Numbered from the stretch's first letter, positions 8,529 through 16,176 are shown. The stretch: 25,160 bases of DNA from CAZXCQ01 sp964639275 (GCA_964639275.1 CAZXCQ010000059.1:1-25160), one strand, 5' to 3'. Program-made: numbers and translations. Notes: generated from the letters alone by a model not told the origin.

Positions 8529-8532
8529 AACC

Positions 8533-9810
8533 TTATTTGGCTGTTTTCATCCATGGTGGCAGCACGATTTTGCCCTCTGCCAGGCTGCCCGGGTAGACGA
8601 TTGTCCTTTTGCCGTCTTCCGTCCACTGGAAGAAGCATCCCGCCGCTGTTTTTTCCGGGTCGGTTCCATAGATGACCTGATGCCCTTTGTCAAACTTGAT
8701 CCTGCCAACTACCCCCTGCTTGTCTGTCTTTTCCACAGCGGCCACAATATCGTCTGCATTGAGCGAACCTGACCTTTCAATGGCATCCTTTAGGATAAAC
8801 ACAGAGTCATAGGAGGGTGCAGGGCCATGTCCTGACTCGATCCCTTCCCCGTATTTCTTCAGGTAGGCATCATAAAAGGCCTTGGCGGGCGGGTATTTTT
8901 CTGTGGGCATGTTCCCGATCTCAAAGATGGCATTCATCAGACCGCCGATCTTCCCATCAAAGGTCTTCCAGGCCACCTGTCCTGCCATGGGAGAGATAAA
9001 GCCGGCGATCAGGGCCGGGACCTTGATGCTCTTCCATTGTTTGACCAACACCCCGCTCTGGGGCATGTCAAAACAGGTAAACAGGACATTGGCCCCCTTC
9101 ATCTTTGCCTTCATCAGTCCGGAGGAAAAATCGGAAGAACCCGTGGGATACTGGTCGTGGCCCAGGACCTCCCATCCGGCCTTTGGGAAATACTTTTTGG
9201 CCATAAAACCGGCGGTACCGCGGGCCCATGCGATATCCTGATTCATCAAATAGACCTTGTTAAAACCAAACTGACTCTTCAGGTCCCCCATGGTGCCGCC
9301 CAGGAGCTTTACCCAGTAGATCACATTTAAAGAGACCCTGAATATGTATTTGTATTTCTCGGGGTTTTTCTTGATCTTGGCCTCTGTTCCGGGACTCATG
9401 GCAATGCTACCCAGCAGGGGGACCTTGTATTTTGCGATGATGTCCATCCCGGCCAATAATGCCTCAGATCGAAAAGGCCCGACAAGGAGGGCCGTAGGCT
9501 TCTTTTCCAGGATGATCTTCTCCAACCCCAGGAGTGCCTCTGGAACAGGCACGCCTGCGGCTGCATCCCGCAGATCGATCGATTCGATCTTGAACGGCCT
9601 CATGGAAGAGGCGACCTTGACGCCGCCTTTGGCATTGATCTCGTCCACTGCCATCTCCACGGCCTTGAGGGACTCTTTGCCCTCCAAAAATCCCAAAGAG
9701 GTCGGCACCCCAACCACAATCGGCTCAGCGGCAAGGACATGGGTGATAGGGATTGACCAGACAAACAAAAGGGCCGACAAAAAGGATAGAAAACAGATCG
9801 TCTTTTTCAT
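8533..9810 (-). CDS. livK: Branched-chain amino acid ABC transporter substrate-binding protein (LivK-like)
   Basis: This 425-residue periplasmic binding protein of the Peripla_BP_6 / LivK type begins with a clear Sec signal peptide (MKKTICFLSFLSALLFVWSI, likely cut after HVLA). The mature protein begins EPIVVGVPTSLGFLEG and continues with KAVEMAVDEINAKGGV and a GPFRSEALLAGM ligand-loop segment. It should deliver a hydrophobic amino acid or related carboxylate to LivHM. The ATG at 9810 has GAGGAGGG a few bases upstream; an upstream frame to 9873 would bury the signal peptide. It is the first gene of the livKHMG set. Confidence 0.92.
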   Translation of the reverse strand: MKKTICFLSFLSALLFVWSIPITHVLAAEPIVVGVPTSLGFLEGKESLKAVEMAVDEINAKGGVKVASSMRPFKIESIDLRDAAAGVPVPEALLGLEKIILEKKPTALLVGPFRSEALLAGMDIIAKYKVPLLGSIAMSPGTEAKIKKNPEKYKYIFRVSLNVIYWVKLLGGTMGDLKSQFGFNKVYLMNQDIAWARGTAGFMAKKYFPKAGWEVLGHDQYPTGSSDFSSGLMKAKMKGANVLFTCFDMPQSGVLVKQWKSIKVPALIAGFISPMAGQVAWKTFDGKIGGLMNAIFEIGNMPTEKYPPAKAFYDAYLKKYGEGIESGHGPAPSYDSVFILKDAIERSGSLNADDIVAAVEKTDKQGVVGRIKFDKGHQVIYGTDPEKTAAGCFFQWTEDGKRTIVYPGSLAEGKIVLPPWMKTAK

Positions 9811-9908
9811 AGATTCCCTCCTCTTGCTAAAAGGTTGATCGTATCTGCCAATGACGATACGTCCTACGAGCATCCTTAAAAAAGGTTTCTAGGCCGAGCC
9901 ACTTGTCC

Positions 9909-9936
9909 TTTTTAGCATATCTGTTGTTGAGGTCAA
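9909..9936 (-). promoter_or_regulatory. Putative promoter of livK
   Basis: On the minus strand TTGACC (9936-9931) is followed after 16 bases by TAAAAA (9914-9909), about 100 bases before livK and just after the end of the dehalogenase-like gene. The -35 matches at five positions and the -10 at four. Confidence 0.3.
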
Positions 9937-9943
9937 GTCTCCT

Positions 9944-11392
9944 TCATCTGCGCTTCCAGTCAAATTTGGCCCATCCCGGCGGGGTCTTGGGTCTTGGCCT
10001 TTTGCCATAAAAGATGTCATCCATGACCATAAAGAGCCATCTTGCGATCCGGTTTCTGCTGACAAACTCCACTATCAGCCTATGGGGAAAGGTCCTGGCG
10101 TGACTCCAGGGGCATACCCTCATGCAGACATTACAGTCGGTTCCGATCTTTCCCCAATATTCAAAGCAGGTTTCTTCATTGAGTTTCCACCTGAGTGTCC
10201 CATTTACCTCTGCCTGATCCCCCAAGGGAATTGAACCGGAGGGGCAGCAGATGGCGCACTTTTTACAGGCCCTGCAAAAGGCTTCGATCCCAATATCCAC
10301 TGGCCTGTCGGGGATGAGGGGAAGGTCTGTGGTCACTGCCCCCAGCCTCACCCTTGGGCCAAACTCCTTGGTGACCAGGTACCCGATTCGACCTAGCCCT
10401 CCCAGGCCCGAATCCACTGCGAGCGGGACAAGTACCGCGTCGTAATGCCGGAGATGATTTGCGATGGCCGAGAACCCAAGATTGGCGATAAAGGCCGCCA
10501 GCTGGGTAGCGATAGAGGCACCTTTTGCATAGTTACGCATACTTTCAATAGTGGTGGGGGTGTGGGGCGCAGCCCCGACCATCTTGAAGGACATCTCTAC
10601 GGCAAAGACAATGGCATACTTATGATTGAGCTGGATCTCCTTGCCCCAGTCCTCCCAATTCTCTTGAAAGATCTCACCCCTATGGGAGTAAACCCACAGG
10701 GGATTGACCTCTGCTATTCCCACCAGGTCTGCACCAAGATTTCGGGTATAGCCTTTGACCCTCTCCGTTGTCTCCTCGGGGCTGAGCTCAATCCTTTTTC
10801 CCCCAGACATCGGGTTGGGCTGGGGGTTAAACATGTCAGGGGATGAAAGATGGGCCGGAATAGAGACAGAGCCGAGGGTCGCTGCCACGTTTGGGCCATG
10901 GCCGGGCCGATCAATGGTGCCGGGGACCCCGAGGGGTCCCCCTTTTTGCCTCCTTGCGGCATCATACGCCTCATACTCAGGATGTTCTCTATAGAATATC
11001 CTGTATGATTCGGAACCGGGACAGAGAGAGCGATTCCTTGCAAAGACTATCTCCCTTTCGTCATACCTTCTTGCCTCTCCCGTAATCAATCCATTGGTCC
11101 CTTCCAGGGCACGTTTGTTTGGGGCGGTCCTTCTCAGGAGGAGAAAACAGGCCAGGGTCCCGAGGATGAGACCACCGATCAGGATCACGTGACCGGCTCG
11201 GGTCTCAAAAAAACCGATCGCTTTGAGGTAAAGGAAGAGGATCAAAAGGCCCAGCATCCCCAGAAACTGAAGCCCGCCAAAGACTGTGGCCCTCTTTTCC
11301 CCTTCCCATATGGATGAAACAAGATAGGTGAGACCGATAAAGGCCTGAACTGCGAGGGCAATGCCCCCTATGAAGATCAGGATATGAAGCAT
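9944..11392 (-). CDS. Membrane-anchored reductive dehalogenase homologue (RdhB-RdhA-like fusion)
   Basis: This 482-residue protein starts with three hydrophobic segments (about 3-25, 37-57, 68-86), the layout of the small membrane anchor RdhB, and then continues into an RdhA-like catalytic domain. In that domain are the conserved SGLGGLGRIGYLV segment (328-340), TTDLPLIPDRPVDIG (354-368), a ferredoxin motif C373-x2-C376-x2-C379-x3-CP (C383), and a second motif C409-x10-C420-x2-C423-x3-CP (C427). This is the two-cluster pattern of corrinoid reductive dehalogenases; QueG epoxyqueuosine reductases are related but lack such an anchor. There is no twin-arginine signal, so the catalytic side may face the cytoplasm. 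GGAG lies eight bases before the ATG. No separate rdhB or regulator is nearby. The substrate is unknown. Confidence 0.82.
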   Translation of the reverse strand: MLHILIFIGGIALAVQAFIGLTYLVSSIWEGEKRATVFGGLQFLGMLGLLILFLYLKAIGFFETRAGHVILIGGLILGTLACFLLLRRTAPNKRALEGTNGLITGEARRYDEREIVFARNRSLCPGSESYRIFYREHPEYEAYDAARRQKGGPLGVPGTIDRPGHGPNVAATLGSVSIPAHLSSPDMFNPQPNPMSGGKRIELSPEETTERVKGYTRNLGADLVGIAEVNPLWVYSHRGEIFQENWEDWGKEIQLNHKYAIVFAVEMSFKMVGAAPHTPTTIESMRNYAKGASIATQLAAFIANLGFSAIANHLRHYDAVLVPLAVDSGLGGLGRIGYLVTKEFGPRVRLGAVTTDLPLIPDRPVDIGIEAFCRACKKCAICCPSGSIPLGDQAEVNGTLRWKLNEETCFEYWGKIGTDCNVCMRVCPWSHARTFPHRLIVEFVSRNRIARWLFMVMDDIFYGKRPRPKTPPGWAKFDWKRR

Positions 11393-11442
11393 TTGGGAGC
11401 TCCGGCTTCAATCTGCCGTTCAAAGACGACTCTCATAACAAC

Positions 11443-11472
11443 ATTATAATGAATCGCTTTCTAACATACCAA
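11443..11472 (-). promoter_or_regulatory. Putative sigma-70 promoter of the dehalogenase-like gene
   Basis: On the minus strand TTGGTA (11472-11467) precedes a perfect TATAAT (11448-11443) by 18 bases. The start codon lies about 50 bases downstream. Confidence 0.5.
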
Positions 11473-11525
11473 ACCACAAATTACCATAGCGCCCATTCAT
11501 TTCCATAGCAGCAGCTCCTGGTTTC

Positions 11526-11554
11526 TTGACTTGGGCGGGTCTCTTGGGTAATGT
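11526..11554 (+). promoter_or_regulatory. Putative promoter of the SAM hydroxide adenosyltransferase
   Basis: TTGACT (11526-11531) is followed after 17 bases by TAATGT (11549-11554), 27 bases before the GTG start. The -35 is good and the -10 is weak. Confidence 0.35.
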
Positions 11555-11581
11555 CTCATCCATGGAAAAGGAGTTGGAAGT

Positions 11582-12400
11582 GTGAAGGCCTCGGGGATTG
11601 TCACCCTGACAACCGATTTTGGACTTCAAGACCCCTATGTCGGGATCATGAAGGGGGTCATCCTCTCCATCTGCCCGGCGGCCCGGCTGATCGACATCAG
11701 CCACCAGGTAAGGGCGGGTTCCATACTCCAGGCCTCGGGCCTCATCCAGGAGGCCTACCCCTTTTTCCCTGAAGGGACCGTCCATGTGGGGGTAATCGAC
11801 CCGGGGGTCGGAGGTGAGAGGCGGCCGATCATCCTGGATGCCGGAGGGCATATCTTTGTCGGGCCGGACAACGGTCTGTTTTGGCCTATTATCAGGGGGC
11901 GTCAGGAGGCTGTAATCATCCATCTCACAAATGAGAAGTATTTTCTTTCCAAGATCAGCCACACCTTTCATGGCCGGGATATCTTTGCGCCTGTGGCGGC
12001 GCATCTCTCCCTCGGCGCCGACCCCGCTGATATGGGTCGTCCTATAAATGATCCTGTTGAGATCGAGTTCCCAGAGCCATACCAGGGGGGGGATGTTATC
12101 TTTGGTGAGGTCGTCCGGGTGGATCGCTTCGGGAATCTCATTACCAGCATCGGGCGGGCGGTGTTGGCGCCTTTTCTGGCGGGCGGGCAGCCGGTCATAA
12201 GGGTGGGAAATTTGATTATCCAGGGGGTACACAAGACCTATTCGGAGGTAGGGAAAGGGGAGATACTCGCGCTTTTTGGCAGTTCCGATCGTCTTGAGAT
12301 CGCGGTCAATTCGGGCAGGGCCAGTGACCGGCTGGGGCTCGATCCAGAAGAGGCCGCCGGCGAGATTGTTGGGATGGAAATCACGGTCAGCAAGACCTAG
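11582..12400 (+). CDS. SAM hydroxide adenosyltransferase (DUF62 / SAM hydrolase family)
   Basis: This 272-residue protein belongs to the family that uses water or hydroxide to split S-adenosylmethionine into adenosine and methionine; it shares its fold with fluorinase and chlorinase. Visible motifs are LTTDFGLQDPYVG (9-21), DPGVGGERRP with D73 and R80, HGRDIFAPVAAHL with H130, and DRFGNLIT (181-188). D73, R80 and H130 fit the Asp-Arg-His triad known for the hydrolytic members, so a halogenase role is not favoured. The GTG start has AAAAGGAG eight bases upstream. The last four bases, CTAG, are shared tail to tail with the HNH gene on the other strand. The physiological role of the family is unclear. 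Confidence 0.9.
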   Translation: MKASGIVTLTTDFGLQDPYVGIMKGVILSICPAARLIDISHQVRAGSILQASGLIQEAYPFFPEGTVHVGVIDPGVGGERRPIILDAGGHIFVGPDNGLFWPIIRGRQEAVIIHLTNEKYFLSKISHTFHGRDIFAPVAAHLSLGADPADMGRPINDPVEIEFPEPYQGGDVIFGEVVRVDRFGNLITSIGRAVLAPFLAGGQPVIRVGNLIIQGVHKTYSEVGKGEILALFGSSDRLEIAVNSGRASDRLGLDPEEAAGEIVGMEITVSKT

Positions 12401-12741
12401 AGATCCGGATCGCCCTTGGCCAGGGACTTGAGATACTCCTCCCACTCAAGGGGCACCAGGGATTTTTTTTTGTTGTTGCAGTCCTTGCAGGCAGGGACGA
12501 TATTGCCCTTTTTGCTCTTTCCACCCCGGCTGAGGGGAACCACATGGTCCATGGTCAATTGTTCCCGTCCCACCTCACGGTGGCAGTAATGACAGACCCC
12601 TTTCTGGATTCGCCTCTCCCACCAGTGGGTCCGCCTAAGACCGCGGGCCTTCTCCTTCTCCCGGCTTAACTCTTCCTCGGTAACAATGTCTATCTCATAG
12701 GACATATCTTGAAAATCAACTTGGGGCTCATTGTCTCTCAT
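12397..12741 (-). CDS. HNH endonuclease family protein
   Basis: This 114-residue protein has the zinc-finger-supported HNH fold: C50-x2-C53, then DHVVPLSRGG with D65-H66, N80 in GNIVPACKDCNN, and C85-x2-C88. The family cuts DNA. A stand-alone small HNH protein of this kind, not next to a phage terminase or a restriction methylase, has no predictable biological role. The N-terminal 40 residues are charged. No ribosome site stands out at the ATG at 12741; an ATG at 12705 is equally possible. It converges on the SAM hydroxide adenosyltransferase with a 4-bp overlap. Confidence 0.82.
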   Translation of the reverse strand: MRDNEPQVDFQDMSYEIDIVTEEELSREKEKARGLRRTHWWERRIQKGVCHYCHREVGREQLTMDHVVPLSRGGKSKKGNIVPACKDCNNKKKSLVPLEWEEYLKSLAKGDPDL

Positions 12742-12773
12742 GTAGATGATTACGCAAAATGCTTCTTATTGCA

Positions 12774-12952
12774 TTAGGCCTGCCCATTAAAAAACAACTT
12801 GATTTGATCTTCGAGCTCTTCCACCTTTTTATATCCCAGGTCTATGGTGCGAGTTATCTTCCGTCAACATAGTCATAGCCACCCACAGAAACTGTGCCGG
12901 GATAGCACCCGGGAACGGCCAGGGCCGCCTTGAAGGAGGAGACCCAACATGA
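12774..12952 (-). pseudogene. Possible frameshifted C-terminal remnant of an unknown gene
   Basis: On the minus strand, one frame (12952 down to a TAA at 12854) reads KAALAVPGCYPGTVSVGGYD followed by YVDGR. A second frame offset by one base (12863 down to a TAA at 12774) reads TIDLGYKKVEELEDQIKLFF followed by NGQA. Both look like real protein and join at about 12855-12863, as a gene with a single frameshift would. Neither frame has a good start, and upstream of 12953 both hit stops, so only a fragment survives. I do not recognise the family. Confidence 0.3.
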
Positions 12953-13018
12953 TCATCTGTCCATTTTTGTTAACAAAAACGCCTTTGCACTGTCAGATGC
13001 ATGATGCAAAAATAGGTC

Positions 13019-13048
13019 TTGAAAGGGGACGGTCGCCTGAGTTAAAAT
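13019..13048 (+). promoter_or_regulatory. Putative sigma-70 promoter of the isoaspartyl methyltransferase
   Basis: TTGAAA (13019-13024) is separated by 18 bases from TAAAAT (13043-13048). Each hexamer matches at five positions. The start codon lies about 60 bases downstream. Confidence 0.45.
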
Positions 13049-13107
13049 AGATTTTATAAAAGACCTGTTCTTATTTGAAATTTGAACCCAACTTTTAACA
13101 CAATCCG

Positions 13108-13821
13108 ATGAAAAGAAAAGCATTTTGTCTATTCATGTTGGTCCTGTTTTTCTACGGCTCCACCCTGGGGGTTGGCGCAGAGTCTGCGGATTTTGCTGAA
13201 CTCCGGGATCAGATGGTCAAAGGCCAGATCATTGCCCGGGGGGTAAGCGATCCAGGGGTCATAAAGGCCATGAAAAAGGTGAAGAGACACCTTTTTGTCC
13301 CTGAAAGGTATCTGGCTTATTCTTATGATGACCACCCACTGCCCATTGGGGAGGGTCAGACCATCTCCCAGCCATACATCGTTGCCTTTATGACAGAGGC
13401 CCTGGATCTCAAACCGACGGACAGGGTCCTTGAAATAGGCACAGGCTCCGGGTATCAGGCTGCCATCCTGGCCGAACTGGTCGATGAGGTCTATACCATC
13501 GAGATCATTAAAAAGCTGGCAAAAAGGGCCAGGCAGACACTGGAAGGACTAGGTTACAGGAACATATATGTTAAGACAGGGGATGGTTACAAGGGGTGGC
13601 CGGAAAAGGCCCCCTTTGATGCAATAATTGTCACCTGTGCACCCGAGAAGATCCCCACGGCACTTGTCAAACAGCTAAAGGAAGGTGGGAGGATGATCAT
13701 CCCGGTGGGAGGGATAGGATCGGTCCAGAGGCTCGTAAAGCTAACCAAGGAGGGGGGGCAAATCAAGAAACAAGCGGTGATGTTTGTCCGATTCGTACCC
13801 ATGGTCAAAGGTAGTGACTAG
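13108..13821 (+). CDS. pcm: Protein-L-isoaspartate O-methyltransferase with Sec signal peptide
   Basis: This enzyme methylates L-isoaspartyl residues of damaged proteins using SAM. The SAM-binding motif I is VLEIGTGSGYQ (107-117). The substrate-side segment IGEGQTISQPYIVAFMTEAL is at about 80-99, and GGRMIIPVGG lies near the C-terminus. The catalytic domain starts at about residue 30, where the cytosolic E. coli enzyme begins. The preceding 24 residues form a typical signal peptide (MKRKAFCLFMLVLFFYGSTL, then GVGA as the likely cleavage site). The mature enzyme is therefore predicted to be exported, which is unusual for a SAM-dependent enzyme. No ribosome site is visible before 13108; an internal ATG at 13213 would remove the signal but also trim the domain. 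It overlaps the convergent yhaM-like gene by CTAG. Confidence 0.9.
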   Translation: MKRKAFCLFMLVLFFYGSTLGVGAESADFAELRDQMVKGQIIARGVSDPGVIKAMKKVKRHLFVPERYLAYSYDDHPLPIGEGQTISQPYIVAFMTEALDLKPTDRVLEIGTGSGYQAAILAELVDEVYTIEIIKKLAKRARQTLEGLGYRNIYVKTGDGYKGWPEKAPFDAIIVTCAPEKIPTALVKQLKEGGRMIIPVGGIGSVQRLVKLTKEGGQIKKQAVMFVRFVPMVKGSD

Positions 13822-14840
13822 CTGGAGAAGAGGGTCTCCTGCCTGACCGCCTGCTCCCCCTCTTGATCTGATTCCTCTTCCACGGGCGCGATTTCGCCCT
13901 TCAAAAAATACCGCTCAAGCAACCGATTAAACTCGGTCCATGCCCCATCCTGCCGATCCCTTTTCATAAACCGGCTCAGACCATTTATCTTGGCATCGAG
14001 ATCGTCGATCAGATTGAGGGCAATGGCCTCCAGGAATTTCGGCACCTTTGGAGACCCGAATTCATACTGGCCGTGATGGCTGAGCATCAGGTGCCTCAGC
14101 CGGATGGCCATCTCCGGTGGAAAGCCCCTTATCTCGCCCATTTTTTCGTCTATCATGGCCGTACCCAGCACCAGGTGGCCCACTAGCCTGCCTTCATCCG
14201 TATACTCAATATGGGGATCAAACCTCAGTTCCCTGATCTTTCCGATGTCATGGAGGAATGCGGCGGTCAAGAGCAGATCCTTATCCAGTTGAGGATAATG
14301 CCCAAGTACATACCTCGTCATCTCACAGACCGAAAGGGTGTGCTCCAGGAGACCGCCCAGGTAACAGTGGTGAAAACTCTTTGCAGCCGGCGCCCTCTTG
14401 AACCGGGAAACAAACAGCGGGTCACCCAAAAACCGCTCGATCAGCTGCCTGAGATGGGCATCTTTTACCTCTCTCAGGATTCCCCTGAGCGATTTTATCA
14501 TCTCTGAAGGGTCCACCGGGGCCGACTCCAGAAAGATGCCCGGATCGACCTTCTCTGTTGAGGCCTTTATGCCGGAGACCGTTATCTGGATTCGGCCGCG
14601 ATAAGAACCGGCATAGCCCTCTACCTCACAGACATCACCCGCCTCAAACCGGGAGGAAAGTTGATCGGCATCATTCCAGATCTTTCCGTCCACCTCTCCT
14701 GTTCGATCGGCCAGAATCAGACTGATAAAGGGGTCCCCCTTCCGGGTCGTCCCCACGGTCTTCTGCCTGACCAGATAACTCCCGCGGACAGTGCCTTCAT
14801 CGGTAATATCCTTGATCCAGAGGTGGGGGTCTTTAGTCAT
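13818..14840 (-). CDS. yhaM: 3'-5' exoribonuclease YhaM family (OB fold plus HD domain)
   Basis: This 340-residue protein combines an N-terminal OB-fold nucleic-acid-binding domain (about 1-95) with an HD metal-dependent phosphohydrolase domain. HD residues seen are H167 (GGLLEHTLS), H197-D198 (AAFLHDIGKI), H222, H255-H256 (MLSHHGQYEFGSP) and D280. YhaM proteins degrade RNA and single-stranded DNA from the 3' end. The ATG at 14840 lies inside the last codons of the aldolase gene (8-bp overlap) with AAAAGGGGAC upstream; an ATG at 14870 would add ten residues. Close coupling to the aldolase gene indicates one transcript. Confidence 0.87.
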   Translation of the reverse strand: MTKDPHLWIKDITDEGTVRGSYLVRQKTVGTTRKGDPFISLILADRTGEVDGKIWNDADQLSSRFEAGDVCEVEGYAGSYRGRIQITVSGIKASTEKVDPGIFLESAPVDPSEMIKSLRGILREVKDAHLRQLIERFLGDPLFVSRFKRAPAAKSFHHCYLGGLLEHTLSVCEMTRYVLGHYPQLDKDLLLTAAFLHDIGKIRELRFDPHIEYTDEGRLVGHLVLGTAMIDEKMGEIRGFPPEMAIRLRHLMLSHHGQYEFGSPKVPKFLEAIALNLIDDLDAKINGLSRFMKRDRQDGAWTEFNRLLERYFLKGEIAPVEEESDQEGEQAVRQETLFSS

Positions 14841-16128
14841 CAAAGTCCCCTTTTGGACCTTTTTTGGCATCTAGTATGGCAGCCCTCTCGCGAATCTTGT
14901 CTTCTGTCCATTCGGCGGGGTCTTCAATCCGGGAGGCCTTTGGACCGAGATCATATCCGCCGGCCTGGATGATGCCCTCTATGGCCAGGGGCGCCGTGTC
15001 GCCGGCGTTGAACACATCGGTCAACAGCTCATAGACAAAATCCTCAACGCCCTTTGCCATCCTCTTGCGCACATCAGGGGGGAGCCGCAAAAGCTTGTTT
15101 TCAAAGGGGAGATTGAGCTTTTTGTAGTCTCCGGCCTTTAGTTTCTTTGATTTGGCATATTCGACCATCTCGGCCCACAGTTCTTCCGTCACCCCTTCAT
15201 CCGCCACCTTGGCGAATTCTCCGTTCACATCCAGGATTGCGTTGCCAAATTCATTCACCTTTACCCCCCACGTGATCATCTGCAGGGCCGTGGCCACATT
15301 GGCCTTGGTGGTGTTTGTCTTTTGGGCAATATTCCTCAACCGCTCAGAGTTGTTCCCGGAGGTGCCATGCTGGGCCCCCGACACCTTATACCTGGCAATG
15401 GCATTGTGGATCTCGGTGGTGAGGGGCACCTGGATACCCTGGTCGCTCGCCTCAATACCGTGGGTTGTCCCGTTGTTGAGGGCGATCCAGTCCGGAAAGA
15501 TCCCATGGGCGTTGAGCCCCTGGATCAAAAAGAGGGCCTCCTGGGGTGTTGAAAGCCCCTCTTTTCCCTTTATCTCGCCCACTTCGGTCTCCAGCCCGGC
15601 CCACCCTGGCACATAGGGGCAGAGGGCCAGATTTGCCAGGAGGTTTTCATCATCGGGCAGGTGCGAGGCATCTATGGCGATGGAGGTGATGCCCGCGTCA
15701 AACATCGACGGGATCTCCACCTTGGCCTCTTCCACGTCTGCCTGACCCTTGATGCCGTAATGATCGGCATGTATGGCCACAGGCACCGTGATACCCATTT
15801 CATTCATGACGGCATCGACCTCTCTTGCGAGGTTCCAGTAATTGACCGCACAGTAGGCACTGGCGCCCCCCTCAGATTTGGCAATCTCCACGATGATTGC
15901 GGCGTTTGCCCGTTGCGCAGCCATGAGCGCCCCGCGGATCACAAAATGATTTCGCCCATTTGCCGCGATGGTCATGGCCTTTCCCTTCTTGATCATGGCC
16001 CTGTCTATCACCTTGCCGCTGACGATCAAGGCCTTTGAATTGGGAAACAGGTGGACGATATTGGGCGGACGACCGATCTCGATCGCCCTTTCAAATTCCT
16101 GAGATGTGCCTCCTCCTTGCATAGACAT
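14833..16128 (-). CDS. Class II fructose-bisphosphate aldolase, long form
   Basis: This zinc-dependent aldolase of 431 residues is longer than E. coli FbaA (about 359). Class II features are HADHYG (120-125; D122 as the catalytic acid and H123 as a zinc ligand), ETEVGEIKG at about 180-188, NNGTTHG with H224, and GAQHGTSG with H254 as further metal ligands. It should cleave or form fructose-1,6-bisphosphate, or a related ketose bisphosphate, in the cytoplasm. The insert near 188-215 and the extended C-terminal region (about 300-431) distinguish the long subfamily. The ATG at 16128 has AAAGGAGGT just upstream. It is first in a two-gene operon with the YhaM-like nuclease. Confidence 0.9.
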   Translation of the reverse strand: MSMQGGGTSQEFERAIEIGRPPNIVHLFPNSKALIVSGKVIDRAMIKKGKAMTIAANGRNHFVIRGALMAAQRANAAIIVEIAKSEGGASAYCAVNYWNLAREVDAVMNEMGITVPVAIHADHYGIKGQADVEEAKVEIPSMFDAGITSIAIDASHLPDDENLLANLALCPYVPGWAGLETEVGEIKGKEGLSTPQEALFLIQGLNAHGIFPDWIALNNGTTHGIEASDQGIQVPLTTEIHNAIARYKVSGAQHGTSGNNSERLRNIAQKTNTTKANVATALQMITWGVKVNEFGNAILDVNGEFAKVADEGVTEELWAEMVEYAKSKKLKAGDYKKLNLPFENKLLRLPPDVRKRMAKGVEDFVYELLTDVFNAGDTAPLAIEGIIQAGGYDLGPKASRIEDPAEWTEDKIRERAAILDAKKGPKGDFDD

Positions 16129-16176
16129 GACAGACCTCCTTTAGGCTTCAGGTGAAATGCGCTTGTTGCATTGAGA

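Larger units (their letters stand above)
8104..8532. other. livK-livH spacer filled by repeat elements
   Basis: No gene is seen in these 429 bp. Nearly all of it is the family 1 element 8122-8528, which contains a nested family 2 element at 8345-8430. Short frames on both strands here are fragments of those repeats. Confidence 0.65.
12742..13107. other. Intergenic region with a decayed coding remnant
   Basis: No intact gene is evident. The minus strand at 12774-12952 reads like protein in two adjoining frames (see the pseudogene entry). A 33-codon plus-strand frame (12949-13050) follows AAGGAGGAG, but that ribosome-like string is antisense to the remnant and may be chance. The segment 13019-13048 holds a good promoter candidate for the downstream methyltransferase. 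Confidence 0.5.

Noticed and set aside
11444..12445. A 333-codon open frame on the minus strand
   Set aside because: It is antisense to the SAM hydroxide adenosyltransferase, whose family motifs, start and ribosome site are clear. The antisense protein is rich in Arg, Pro and Asp and shows no domain.
12896..12945. GC-rich string with GTGCCGGGAT, reminiscent of part of the bacterial signal recognition particle RNA or a riboswitch
   Set aside because: The conserved apical loop sequence of the particle RNA is missing, and no riboswitch consensus I know fits.
12949..13050. A 33-codon plus-strand small ORF after AAGGAGGAG
   Set aside because: The ribosome-like string is the complement of a protein-like minus-strand remnant, and the encoded peptide has no recognisable features; kept only as a note.
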